A stretch of 64,000 nt of DNA, from positions 496,001-560,000 of the forward strand of contig NZ_OCMY01000002.1 of NCBI RefSeq assembly GCF_900215435.1, written 5' to 3'. Shown piece by piece: positions 42,748 to 51,168 of the stretch (within the stretch, counting starts at the first letter, position 1; every line of letters starts with the position of its first letter). The notes under the pieces are model-generated. The model searched no databases. It had not been told where the DNA came from and saw nothing but the letters and a program-made list of their open reading frames with translations. Origin of the DNA: Candidatus Pantoea floridensis (lineage in GTDB: Bacteria > Pseudomonadota > Gammaproteobacteria > Enterobacterales > Enterobacteriaceae). Both the position numbers and the translations under genes were made by a program.

Positions 42748-44025
42748 ATGGGCCACTTTGCGGTGATTGCGCCTCCGCTTTATAGCCACTTTCATGCGTT
42801 GCAGGCGCTGGCACAAACGCTGCTGGCACGCGGGCATCGCATCACGTTTATTCAACAAGCCGATGCGCGCACTTTACTGAGCGATGAACGCATCGAATTT
42901 GTTACCGTCGGGCAGCAAACGCATCCGGCCGGCTCTCTGGCGCCGGTATTACATCGACTGGCCTCGCCGGGTGGCTTGTCGGTGTTTCGGGTAATAAAGG
43001 ATTTGGCAGACTGTACCGATATGCTATGTCGCGAATTACCAGAGCTGCTAAAGGCACTGAAAGTTGACGGCGTGATCGCCGATGAGATGGAAGCTGCGGG
43101 CGGGCTGGTTGCGGAAGCGCTGCATCTGCCTTTTGTCTCTGTGGCCTGCGCCTTACCGGTTAATCGCGAAGCGGGCATTCCCCTCGCGGTGATGCCTTTC
43201 CGTTTTGCGCAGAATGAGAAAGCCTTAAAGCGTTTTCAGGCTAGCAGCGATATCTACGATCGCATCATGCATCGCCATGGCGAGGTCATTCTCAAACATG
43301 CCCGAGCGTTTGGCTTAACGGAACGGCGCGGTTTGCATCAATGTCTTTCGCCGCTGGCGCAAATCAGCCAGATGGTGCCTGCCTTTGATTTTCCACGTCA
43401 GCAGTTGCCGGACTGCTATCACGCCGTTGGGCCCTTACGCGAGCCGGTGTCAGTTGCACCGCTCAACGCGCCCTGGCCAGCGCTGCGTCAGCCGGTGGTA
43501 TACGCCTCGCTCGGAACGCTACAAGGTCATCGCTTTCGCCTGTTTTTGCATCTGGCGCAGGCGTGCCGAAATCTGCGATTGTCATTAGTCATCGCACATT
43601 GCGGTGGTTTAAACATGCAGCAAACGCATCAACTTGAACTGGCCGGTGCTGCCTGGGTGACGGATTTTGTCGATCAACGCGCAGCGTTGCAGCACGCGCA
43701 GCTGTTTATTACTCATGCTGGATTAAACAGCGCGCTGGAAGCGCTGGCGTGCGGCACTCCGATGCTGGCACTGCCGATTGCTTTTGATCAGCCCGGCGTA
43801 GCGGCGCGGATTGAGTGGCACGGCGTTGGGTGCCGCGCATCGCGTTTCAGCGGAGTACATCGACTGGAACGGCATCTGCAAAAAGTGCTGGCAGACGACA
43901 GTTATACGTTACGTATGTCAGCGATTCAGGCGCAGTTGCAGCGCGCAGGCGGCTGCCAGCGTGCAGCAGAGATCGTTGAACAAGCGCTGTGCCAGCAGCA
44001 CGTTGTGCTCGCGGAGGCAACCTGA
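42748..44025 (+). CDS. crtX: CrtX zeaxanthin glucosyltransferase
   Basis: This 425-aa GT-B glycosyltransferase adds glucose to zeaxanthin using UDP-glucose. The C-terminal domain has the sugar-nucleotide region FITHAGLNSALEALACGTPM followed by LALPIAFDQPGVAARIEW, as in family 1 transferases. It starts MGHFAVIAPPLYSHFHALQA, as in Pantoea CrtX. Its stop overlaps the crtY start by one base. Confidence 0.95.
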   Translation: MGHFAVIAPPLYSHFHALQALAQTLLARGHRITFIQQADARTLLSDERIEFVTVGQQTHPAGSLAPVLHRLASPGGLSVFRVIKDLADCTDMLCRELPELLKALKVDGVIADEMEAAGGLVAEALHLPFVSVACALPVNREAGIPLAVMPFRFAQNEKALKRFQASSDIYDRIMHRHGEVILKHARAFGLTERRGLHQCLSPLAQISQMVPAFDFPRQQLPDCYHAVGPLREPVSVAPLNAPWPALRQPVVYASLGTLQGHRFRLFLHLAQACRNLRLSLVIAHCGGLNMQQTHQLELAGAAWVTDFVDQRAALQHAQLFITHAGLNSALEALACGTPMLALPIAFDQPGVAARIEWHGVGCRASRFSGVHRLERHLQKVLADDSYTLRMSAIQAQLQRAGGCQRAAEIVEQALCQQHVVLAEAT

Positions 44026-45191
44026 TGCAGACGCAATACGATGTGATTTTGGTGGGGGCCGGATTGGCGAACGGCCTGATCGCGCTCCGCCTGCGTCAGC
44101 TGCAACCCGAACTAAAATGCTTGCTGCTGGAGAGTCACGCACATCCGGCGGGGAATCATACCTGGTCCTTTCATCACAGCGATCTCACCGCTGAACAGTT
44201 GAGTTGGCTCGAACCGCTGATTTCGGTACGTTGGTCGGGTTATCAAGTGCGCTTCCCTGCGCTGCGTCGCACATTGAATGGGGCTTATGGTTCGATCTTC
44301 TCAGACGATTTTGCCCACAAGCTCGCTAGTGTAATGGGCGACGATCTATGGTGTAACGCGCCCGTCAGCCAGATGAGCCCTACGCAGGTGACGCTGGAAG
44401 ATGGCCGCGAACTTCATGTGCAAGTTGTTATCGATGGCCGGGGATTGCAGCCTACACCGCACTTACAGCTCGGTTATCAGGTCTTTCTTGGCCAGGAGTG
44501 GCAGCTGGCGCAGCCGCACGGTTTACGACAACCGATACTGATGGATGCGACCGTCGATCAGCACGAAGGCTATCGTTTTGTTTACACGCTGCCGCTCAGC
44601 GCCGATCGCCTGCTCATTGAAGACACCTACTACGTCAATCAACCTACGCTGGCTGAAAACGCGACACGCCAACATATCGGCGACTATGCGCAGCAGCAAG
44701 GCTGGATGCTCAGCAGGCTGCTGCGTGAAGAGCATGGCGTATTACCCATCACATTAAGCGGCGATGTCGATCGATTCTGGCAGCAGCAGTGCGGCCAGCC
44801 CAGCAGCGGCCTGCGCGCCGGACTGTTTCACGCCACCACCGGTTATTCGTTGCCCTCCGCCGTAGCGCTGGCGGAGTTAATCGCAACCTTGTTGCCCACC
44901 GCGGCCGGCACTCTCAATCAGCACATTGAACGCTTCGCTCGTAATCAGTGGCGCGAGCAGCGCTTCTTTCGCCTGCTCAATCGCATGCTGTTTCTCGCCG
45001 GACCTCCTGAACAGCGCTGGCGTGTGATGCAGCGCTTTTATCGGCTCGATGCCGGATTAATTAGTCGCTTTTACGCCGGGCAACTGCGCCTGAGCGATAA
45101 AGCCCGAATTTTGTGCGGCAAGCCGCCGGTGCCACTCGGTGAAGCGCTGCGCGCGCTAATGATGACCTCAGCAACGCCAGGGAAGAAATAA
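44025..45191 (+). CDS. crtY: CrtY lycopene beta-cyclase
   Basis: This 388-aa flavoprotein cyclises both ends of lycopene to beta-carotene. It has the N-terminal dinucleotide motif YDVILVGAGLANGLIALRL, the GNHTWSFH segment and the FHATTGYSLPSA segment conserved in bacterial CrtY. ATG 44025 shares one base with the crtX stop; its own stop shares one base with the crtI start. Confidence 0.96.
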   Translation: MQTQYDVILVGAGLANGLIALRLRQLQPELKCLLLESHAHPAGNHTWSFHHSDLTAEQLSWLEPLISVRWSGYQVRFPALRRTLNGAYGSIFSDDFAHKLASVMGDDLWCNAPVSQMSPTQVTLEDGRELHVQVVIDGRGLQPTPHLQLGYQVFLGQEWQLAQPHGLRQPILMDATVDQHEGYRFVYTLPLSADRLLIEDTYYVNQPTLAENATRQHIGDYAQQQGWMLSRLLREEHGVLPITLSGDVDRFWQQQCGQPSSGLRAGLFHATTGYSLPSAVALAELIATLLPTAAGTLNQHIERFARNQWREQRFFRLLNRMLFLAGPPEQRWRVMQRFYRLDAGLISRFYAGQLRLSDKARILCGKPPVPLGEALRALMMTSATPGKK

Positions 45192-46672
45192 TGGAACGTA
45201 CTTATGTGATTGGCGCAGGTTTTGGTGGGTTGGCGTTGGCGATTCGCCTGCAAGCAGCCGGCATCCCAACCACCCTACTGGAGCAGCGCGATAAACCAGG
45301 CGGACGCGCCTATGTCTTTGAGGATAAAGGTTTTATCTTCGATGCGGGGCCGACGGTAATCACCGATCCCAGCGCCATTGAAGAGTTGTTCACGCTGGCG
45401 GGAAAATCACTCAGCGATTACGTCGAGCTGATGCCCGTAACGCCCTTTTACCGCCTGTGTTGGGAAGACGGTAAACAGCTTGATTATGATAACAACCAGC
45501 CGCTGCTCGAGCAGCAGATCGCCACGTTCAACCCGCAGGATGTCGCTGGCTATCGCCAGTTTCTCGCCTATTCTCGCGAGGTGTTTCAAGAGGGCTATCT
45601 GAAACTTGGCACGGTGCCGTTTCTGCACTTCCGCGATATGCTGCGCGTCGCGCCGCAGCTGGGACGTTTACAGGCATGGCGCAGCGTTTACAGCATGGTG
45701 GCAAAATTTATTCAGGACGATCACCTGCGGCAGGCATTCTCCTTTCACTCATTACTGGTGGGCGGTAATCCTTTTGCAACATCATCGATTTATACCTTGA
45801 TTCATGCGCTGGAGCGCGAATGGGGCGTGTGGTTTCCGCGTGGCGGCACCGGCGCGCTGGTTAGCGGTATGGCGCGGCTGTTTGAAGATCTGGGCGGCGA
45901 GTTGCTGCTGAATGCCGAAGTGAGTCAGCTGGAAACCCACGACGATCGCATTAGCGGTATTCAACTGAAGGACGGACGACGTTTTGCTGCGGCGGCGGTG
46001 GCCTCGAATGCAGATGTGGTTCACACCTACGACAGGCTATTGCATCATCATCCGCAGGCCCGCAAGCGCGCCGCATCGCTAAAACGTAAGCGTATGAGTA
46101 ACTCTTTGTTTGTTCTCTATTTTGGCCTGAATCATCCTCATGAACAGCTCGCGCATCATACAGTCTGTTTTGGTCCGCGCTATCGCGAGTTAATAGATGA
46201 AATTTTCAACAGCCGTGAGCTGGCAGATGACTTTTCGCTTTATCTTCACGCACCTTGCAGCAGCGATCCCTCGCTTGCACCGCCGGGCTGCGGCAGTTTT
46301 TATGTGTTAGCGCCGGTGCCGCATCTCGGTACCGCTGATATCGACTGGCAACAGGAAGGACCGCGCTTGCGCGATCGAATTTTTGCTTATCTGGAGCAGC
46401 ACTATATGCCGGGACTACGTCAGCAATTGGTGACACACAGGATGTTTACGCCGTTTGATTTTCGCGACACGCTGCATGCTCATCATGGCTCGGCGTTTTC
46501 GCTGGAGCCGATTTTGACGCAAAGTGCCTGGTTCCGTCCGCATAATCGTGATGCTGATATCAGCAATCTCTATTTAGTCGGCGCGGGCACCCATCCCGGT
46601 GCGGGCGTGCCGGGAGTCATCGGATCCGCCAAAGCCACCGCCCAGCTGATGCTGGAGGATAGCGCTAAATGA
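45191..46672 (+). CDS. crtI: CrtI phytoene desaturase
   Basis: This 493-aa FAD enzyme converts phytoene to lycopene in four steps. It has the N-terminal FAD site VIGAGFGGLALAIRLQAAG, EQRDKPGGRAYV, and the C-terminal motif LYLVGAGTHPGAGVPGVIGS typical of carotenoid desaturases. Length matches Pantoea CrtI (492 aa). Translation is coupled on both sides by short overlaps with crtY and crtB. Confidence 0.97.
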   Translation: MERTYVIGAGFGGLALAIRLQAAGIPTTLLEQRDKPGGRAYVFEDKGFIFDAGPTVITDPSAIEELFTLAGKSLSDYVELMPVTPFYRLCWEDGKQLDYDNNQPLLEQQIATFNPQDVAGYRQFLAYSREVFQEGYLKLGTVPFLHFRDMLRVAPQLGRLQAWRSVYSMVAKFIQDDHLRQAFSFHSLLVGGNPFATSSIYTLIHALEREWGVWFPRGGTGALVSGMARLFEDLGGELLLNAEVSQLETHDDRISGIQLKDGRRFAAAAVASNADVVHTYDRLLHHHPQARKRAASLKRKRMSNSLFVLYFGLNHPHEQLAHHTVCFGPRYRELIDEIFNSRELADDFSLYLHAPCSSDPSLAPPGCGSFYVLAPVPHLGTADIDWQQEGPRLRDRIFAYLEQHYMPGLRQQLVTHRMFTPFDFRDTLHAHHGSAFSLEPILTQSAWFRPHNRDADISNLYLVGAGTHPGAGVPGVIGSAKATAQLMLEDSAK

Positions 46673-47598
46673 ATCGACAGCCGCTGCTTGAGCAAGTCAC
46701 GCAAACCATGGCCGTGGGATCGAAGAGTTTTGCTACCGCCGCAAAGTTATTTGATGCGCCAACGCGCCGCAGTACGCTGATGCTCTACGCCTGGTGTCGC
46801 CACTGCGACGATGTGATTGATGGGCAAACGCTTGGCGAAGCGGGCACGCAACACGCGGTAGAGGATGCGCAGGCGCGCATGCTTCATCTGCAGATCGAAA
46901 CGCGCCGCGCCTACAGCGGTGCGCACATGGATGAACCGGCGTTTAAGGCGTTTCAGGAAGTGGCGATCATTCACCAGTTACCTCAGCAGCTGGCCTTTGA
47001 TCATCTGGAAGGCTTCGCCATGGATGCGCGCGATGAACACTACGCAACCTTCGCGGACACGCTGCGTTACTGCTATCACGTTGCGGGTGTCGTCGGCTTA
47101 ATGATGGCGCGCGTGATGGGCGTTCGCGATGAAGCGGTGCTGGATCATGCCTGCGATTTAGGTTTGGCCTTTCAGCTAACGAATATTGCGCGCGATATTG
47201 TCGAGGATGCTGAAAATGGTCGCTGTTATCTGCCGCAATCCTGGCTTGATGAAGCAGGATTAAATGGCGCTACGTTGAGCGCTCCACAGCACCGAACAGC
47301 CCTGGCAACGCTGGCTGCGCGTTTAGTGGCGGAAGCGGAACCTTATTATCAATCTGCGCGATCTGGCTTACCTGGATTGCCGCTGCGTTCGGCGTGGGCC
47401 ATCGCTACCGCGCGCGGCGTTTATCGCGAAATTGGGGTGAAAGTCCAGCACGCTGGCGCGCATGCCTGGGATACACGCCAACGCACCAGCAAAGGAGAGA
47501 AGCTGGCTCTGCTGTTGAAAGGCGCAGGTATGGCGCTCACTTCGCGCGTGGCGCATCCTGAGCCGCGTCCGGCTGGTCTGTGGCAGCGTCCTCGTTGA
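46669..47598 (+). CDS. crtB: CrtB phytoene synthase
   Basis: This 309-aa enzyme joins two geranylgeranyl diphosphates to phytoene. It has the first aspartate motif CRHCDDVIDG near residue 43 and the second in QLTNIARDIVEDAENGR. Its start overlaps the crtI stop by four bases. Its last 12 codons (PEPRPAGLWQRPR) fall within a 53-bp segment that is repeated at the 3' end of crtZ, so crtB once overlapped crtZ tail to tail. Confidence 0.96.
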   Translation: MNRQPLLEQVTQTMAVGSKSFATAAKLFDAPTRRSTLMLYAWCRHCDDVIDGQTLGEAGTQHAVEDAQARMLHLQIETRRAYSGAHMDEPAFKAFQEVAIIHQLPQQLAFDHLEGFAMDARDEHYATFADTLRYCYHVAGVVGLMMARVMGVRDEAVLDHACDLGLAFQLTNIARDIVEDAENGRCYLPQSWLDEAGLNGATLSAPQHRTALATLAARLVAEAEPYYQSARSGLPGLPLRSAWAIATARGVYREIGVKVQHAGAHAWDTRQRTSKGEKLALLLKGAGMALTSRVAHPEPRPAGLWQRPR

Positions 47599-47614
47599 GT
47601 TTGCGTCCATGGCG
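47562..47614. repeat. 53-bp direct repeat, left copy (crtB end with crtZ 3' remnant)
   Basis: The segment starting GCCGCGTCCGGCTGGTCTGT matches 48181-48233 at 52 of 53 positions, in the same orientation. Read on the minus strand it still encodes a crtZ tail (RQRHGRKLNEDAATDQPDAA, then a stop inside crtB). Confidence 0.92.
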
Positions 47615-47632
47615 CTGGCGGCTATGCTCATT

Positions 47633-47659
47633 ACCGAATTCATTCGGTTAAGGCTTTTT
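47633..47659 (+). terminator. Possible crtB operon terminator
   Basis: ACCGAAT (47633-47639) and ATTCGGT (47642-47648) form a tight stem, followed by TAAGGCTTTTTGC. The loop is only two bases, so the structure is weak. Confidence 0.45.
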
Positions 47660-47833
47660 GCTTTGCGAAGATGACAAATTCCTTAAACGAAATTCAGAAA
47701 TTTGTATTCTTTAAATAAGCGATAGCCTTGCCGTATAATTAAGCCAACGCACTGATGAATTTTTTCACTCGTATAAAGATATTTTTTTGCAAGGTTTCAA
47801 TTTTTAATAAACCATAGATAGGGATCTAATAAA

Positions 47834-48031
47834 ATGAGCAGGATGCTACAATGTTTTTTCAGATTTTCCATTTGGCTATTCCTTTCCTCCAGCATACCTC
47901 TCATTCTGATTATAACCGTTGGCTCTCTTTCCTATGATCGCTGGCCTGACCATGCATGGAATATCACTGCCGTATGTGCAGTCGTTATTTTCATAATTGA
48001 CTTTATTATTGTGAAAAAATACTGGAAATGA
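47834..48031 (+). CDS. Small two-helix membrane protein inside the crtB/crtZ insert
   Basis: This 65-aa frame (MSRMLQCFFRFSIWLFLSSS, then a second helix AVCAVVIFIIDFIIVKKYWK) has two clear hydrophobic spans and a basic C-terminus. I do not recognise the family. It lies in a 566-bp insert bounded by 53-bp direct repeats, with TATAAT at 47734-47739 and a terminator-like hairpin after its stop, so it has the parts of an independent transcription unit. The ribosome site is poor, which leaves it uncertain that it is translated. Confidence 0.5.
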   Translation: MSRMLQCFFRFSIWLFLSSSIPLILIITVGSLSYDRWPDHAWNITAVCAVVIFIIDFIIVKKYWK

Positions 48032-48078
48032 AAATCTAACTTTGCCTTGAATGAACGAAAGCAATGTTAGATTTTCTT
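48031..48078 (+). terminator. Hairpin terminator after the small membrane-protein gene
   Basis: AAAATCTAACTTTGC (48031-48045) and GCAATGTTAGATTTT (48061-48075) pair with one mismatch over 15 bp, followed by CTTTG. It begins at the stop codon of the small gene. Confidence 0.65.
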
Positions 48079-48155
48079 TGTGAAGAAGGTAAAAGATCGG
48101 AACCTAAAGTGAAGATGACGAGTATTTGCTGCTGAAAAAGTCGAGCACCGGCCAA

Positions 48156-48689
48156 TCACTTTACGCGTGAATTTTTACGCGCCGCGTCCGGCTGGTCTGT
48201 GGCAGCGTCCTCGTTGATTTTGCGTCCATGGCGTTCGCGCAACGCGGCTTGCAGCTTGCTGAGTGGCGGTGCGTAAAGGAAGCCGAAGGAAACACAGCCT
48301 TCACGTCCACGTACCGCATGATGCATACGATGCGCCATGTATAAGCGCTTGAGATAGCCTTTGCGCGGAATGTAGCGGAAAGGCCAGCGTTGATGCACGA
48401 GTCCATCGTGCACCATAAAATAAAGCGCGCCGTAGGCCGTCATGCCCGCGCCAATCCACTGCAGCGGCCACAAGCCCTGCACGCCGACATAAATCAGTAC
48501 AATCGCCAGCCCGGCAAACACCACCGCATACAGATCGTTAAGTTCAAACTTGCCGCTGTGCGGTTCATGATGCGACAAATGCCAGCCCCATCCCCAACCA
48601 TGCATGATGTATTTATGCGAAAGCGCCGCGACGATTTCCATCACCACCACGGTTGCCAGCAAGATAAGCACGTTCCATAACCAGAGCAT
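48156..48689 (-). CDS. crtZ: CrtZ beta-carotene 3-hydroxylase
   Basis: This 177-aa membrane enzyme hydroxylates beta-carotene to zeaxanthin. It has the four His-rich motifs of the di-iron fatty-acid hydroxylase superfamily: HKYIMHG, HLSHHEPH, HDGLVHQRW and HRMHH. ATG 48689 is the family start (MLWLWNVLILLATVVVMEIV); an upstream in-frame extension is unlikely. The last seven residues (RKNSRVK) are not from the ancestral tail: a 53-bp repeat shows that the 3' end was rebuilt by an insertion. Confidence 0.95.
   Translation of the reverse strand: MLWLWNVLILLATVVVMEIVAALSHKYIMHGWGWGWHLSHHEPHSGKFELNDLYAVVFAGLAIVLIYVGVQGLWPLQWIGAGMTAYGALYFMVHDGLVHQRWPFRYIPRKGYLKRLYMAHRMHHAVRGREGCVSFGFLYAPPLSKLQAALRERHGRKINEDAATDQPDAARKNSRVK
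48181..48233. repeat. 53-bp direct repeat, right copy (crtZ end with crtB remnant)
   Basis: This copy inside the crtZ 3' end matches 47562-47614 with one difference (T for G at position 38 of the repeat). The 566 bp between the copies (47615-48180) is absent from the usual crtB/crtZ junction by inference. Confidence 0.92.
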
Positions 48690-48830
48690 TGTTCGTCCAT
48701 TTGTGGGAAAAGGGGAAATACTAAAGGTGGACGCGGATAGCGGATGGCGCAAGGTAAGATGATTGAGTTTTTCAGGTTTATAGGAGGCGCGCACTGAATT
48801 ATCAGTAAACATCACACATACTCATCACGC

Positions 48831-49103
48831 ATGTTTATACACGTGTACCGTACACGGGGAAATTATGCCATCTACATCTGTAAGACAAAAAAAACAGTCA
48901 GTGTGACACTTGAACCCACATTGCTTGAACAAGCGAGAGAAGCTGGCCTTAATCTATCAGCAATCCTCTCCCGAGCTTTGCAACATGAGATCCGAGCAAC
49001 AGAAGCAGAAAGATGGAAGCGTGAAAATAGCGAAGATTTACAAGAGTTGAACCGCATCATCGAAGAGCATGGATTATTGTCGGATGAATACAGGACGTTT
49101 TAG
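48831..49103 (+). CDS. ccdA: CcdA-type antitoxin, N-terminus out of frame at an A8 run
   Basis: The body (KKTVSVTLEPTLLEQAREAG to HGLLSDEYRTF) is a CcdA antitoxin with an N-terminal DNA-binding arm and a C-terminal toxin-binding arm. The natural start appears to be ATG 48865, with GGGGA upstream and an MPSTSVRQKK beginning typical of the family. It is out of frame with the body: the run at 48887-48894 has eight A, and nine would join the two. The uninterrupted frame begins at ATG 48831 with unrelated residues and no ribosome site. Possibilities are transcriptional slippage, real mutation or sequencing error. ccdB starts three bases after its stop. Confidence 0.8.
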   Translation: MFIHVYRTRGNYAIYICKTKKTVSVTLEPTLLEQAREAGLNLSAILSRALQHEIRATEAERWKRENSEDLQELNRIIEEHGLLSDEYRTF

Positions 49104-49105
49104 CA

Positions 49106-49414
49106 ATGCAATATTTCATTTATCGCAACACCAACAAGAATAGCGAATACCCTTTTTTGATAGATGCCCAAAGCGAGATTATCGGCGAGCTGGCCTCGCG
49201 AATCGTTATTCCACTTTATCCCGTTAATCTATTCAAAAAAAACCAAGTGAAGCGACTCAATCCGGTGATTAATGTTGAAGGTGAGGAATACTTAGTCATG
49301 ACCCACGAAATGGCTAGCGTACGCGAATCACTTCCCGGCGATCAAGTTATGGATGCGCATGTTGATCGACAGCGCATTAAAGATTCGATTGATTTTATCT
49401 TCGATGGGTTCTGA
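49106..49414 (+). CDS. ccdB: CcdB-type gyrase-poisoning toxin
   Basis: This 102-aa protein has the CcdB plan: MQYFIYRNTNKNSEYPFLID near the start, SRIVIPLYPV in the middle and a C-terminal helix ending DSIDFIFDGF (F240 family: CcdB ends in a short hydrophobic residue motif that contacts GyrA). It is intact in length. It follows the antitoxin after two bases, as in the F-plasmid module. It should stabilise the replicon by killing cells that lose it. Confidence 0.92.
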   Translation: MQYFIYRNTNKNSEYPFLIDAQSEIIGELASRIVIPLYPVNLFKKNQVKRLNPVINVEGEEYLVMTHEMASVRESLPGDQVMDAHVDRQRIKDSIDFIFDGF

Positions 49415-49545
49415 GAACTTTACATCAGTACATCCCCTCGTTAGTATTGCCCTCCTTTCAGCGGCCTGCGCCGTTGCGTAAGCGTTAACGTCAACCAACG
49501 CACCATATGCAGACTTGGTCTGCCTCATTGCTATGGTGCGAAAAG

Positions 49546-50736
49546 ATGACCCATACCGTTTTATCTGCGAATCCTGCCCTGCGTCGTTCTGGTTTTTTCC
49601 TGTTCTTGCTGCTGCTGACGGCGGCCAATTTGCGCACGCCGATTACGGCGGTGGGTCCGGTGCTGGAAAACATTCGTCTGACGTTTGGACTGAGCGCCAG
49701 CGCGGCAGGCGTGATTAACTTCTTACCGCTGCTGATGTTTGCCACCTTAGCGCCACCGGCTGCGTGGTTCGGCAATCGCTTTGGTCTGGAGCGCAGTTTG
49801 TGGGGCGCACTGCTGCTGATTACGCTGGGATCGGTGCTGCGCATTAGCGGCAGTGAAAATGCCTTATGGGCTGGCACCGTGATTCTCAGTTCCGGTATCG
49901 CTGCCGCCAATGTGCTTCTGCCGCCGCTGATCAAGCGTGATTTCACCGAGCACACCGCGCGTTATATTGGACTGTATGCGATGACGATGGCGATTACTGC
50001 CAGCATCGCTTCTGGCGTGGTGGTGCCGCTGGCAGAACTCAGTAGCGCAGGTTGGCGTCTATCGCTGGCGGTATGGCTGATGCCGGCCGTAATTGCGCTG
50101 CTCGCCTGGCTGCCGTATCTGAAAAAATCCGCTACTCAGAAAAAAGGCACAGCCAATGCCGTACCCACGCGATCGCCGTGGCGCGCCGCATTAGGTTGGC
50201 AGGTTTCCCTGTTTATGGCTTGTCAGTCGCTGGTGTTTTACACCTTAATTGGTTGGTTCACCCCTTTCGCACAGGACAGCGGCATTAGCCAACTGGAAGC
50301 TGGCGGCATGCTATTCGTTTATCAGGTAGTGGCGATCGTTTCGAATCTCGCCTGTATGAGCGCCCTGAAGAAAATGCGCGATCAGCGCGCGATGAGTTTC
50401 CTCGCGTCACTTGCCATCTTGCTGGCCGTGGCAGGATTGCTGGCTGCGCCAAATTACGCGCTGCTGTGGCTGATTCTGGCCGGGCTAGGCGCGGGAGCAT
50501 CAATGGTGATTTGCCTGTCGCTGTTTAATCTGCGCACCGCGGATCATCTGCAGGCCGCGAAGTTATCGGGCATGGCGCAGTGCGTTGGCTATGGAGTGGC
50601 GGCACTCGGACCGTTGTGCTTTGGTCTGTTGCATGACATCAGCGGCAGCTGGCAGTGGCCACTGACGATGCTATTAGTGATTGCGGCTGTGCAGATAGTG
50701 GTGGCCACGCTGGCGGGCCGCGCGCGGGTTATTTAG
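49546..50736 (+). CDS. MFS transporter of the CynX/NimT family
   Basis: This 396-aa inner-membrane protein begins with a cytoplasmic N-terminus and FFLFLLLLTAANLRTPITAV, then GPVLENIRLTFGLSASAAGV, as in cyanate/nitroimidazole-type MFS proteins. About 12 spans are predicted. The substrate is unknown: family members carry cyanate or 2-nitroimidazole. ATG 49546 is chosen over an upstream ATG by similarity to the family start. Its 3' end overlaps the opposing ArsR-type gene by eight bases. Confidence 0.83.
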   Translation: MTHTVLSANPALRRSGFFLFLLLLTAANLRTPITAVGPVLENIRLTFGLSASAAGVINFLPLLMFATLAPPAAWFGNRFGLERSLWGALLLITLGSVLRISGSENALWAGTVILSSGIAAANVLLPPLIKRDFTEHTARYIGLYAMTMAITASIASGVVVPLAELSSAGWRLSLAVWLMPAVIALLAWLPYLKKSATQKKGTANAVPTRSPWRAALGWQVSLFMACQSLVFYTLIGWFTPFAQDSGISQLEAGGMLFVYQVVAIVSNLACMSALKKMRDQRAMSFLASLAILLAVAGLLAAPNYALLWLILAGLGAGASMVICLSLFNLRTADHLQAAKLSGMAQCVGYGVAALGPLCFGLLHDISGSWQWPLTMLLVIAAVQIVVATLAGRARVI

Positions 50737-51085
50737 GGTGGAACGCATTTAGCGTGGCGGTGGTGAGCGCATCTTGCTCAGTCGCACTCAACAACGAATC
50801 CAGCAATCCGGGAAAACGCGCATCCAGATCGTCGCGTCGCAGTGATAATAAATTTTCACGGCCAGAGGGTTTCTGCCAGATAATGCCGCCCTCGCGCAGT
50901 ACGCGCCAGTGGTGAGTTAAGGTGGATTTCGATACGCCTTTCAGCAGCGATCCGCAGGTATGTTCACCGCCATCCGCCAGAATGCTGACCACGGTCATGC
51001 GCATTGGATTGCCCAATGCCGCCAGCACATTTTCCAGCCGAATCTCCTCGCGTGATGGATGATTCTCTCGCATTACCTGCCCCAT
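50729..51085 (-). CDS. ArsR-type winged-helix transcriptional regulator
   Basis: This 118-aa protein has a winged helix (residues about 15-95) with the recognition helix SKSTLTHHWRVLREGGII. No metal-binding Cys pattern is seen, so it is not a metal sensor of the classic type. An 18-bp palindrome lies directly before its start, probably an autoregulatory operator. It overlaps the end of the CynX-like gene, which may be its target. The start may be ATG 51085 or ATG 51073. Confidence 0.8.
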   Translation of the reverse strand: MGQVMRENHPSREEIRLENVLAALGNPMRMTVVSILADGGEHTCGSLLKGVSKSTLTHHWRVLREGGIIWQKPSGRENLLSLRRDDLDARFPGLLDSLLSATEQDALTTATLNAFHPK

Positions 51086-51087
51086 TC

Positions 51088-51105
51088 ATTCGTGTAAACA
51101 CGAAT
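51088..51105. promoter_or_regulatory. 18-bp palindromic operator of the ArsR-type gene
   Basis: ATTCGTGTAAACACGAAT is a perfect palindrome three bases before the start codon of the regulator. ArsR-family dyads with this spacing are common. Confidence 0.75.
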
Positions 51106-51168
51106 TATCAGGGCATCGCCTCGCGATGTACAGAACACGGCGAGCGGTTACCCGCCGCGAACTGCACC

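Noticed and set aside
41640..42748. idi gene within the crt operon
   Set aside because: Only 14 bp separates crtE and crtX; there is no room for idi, and none is seen elsewhere in the window.
47615..48180. Ordinary IS element between crtB and crtZ
   Set aside because: No transposase frame and no terminal inverted repeats; the duplication (53 bp) is much longer than IS target duplications.
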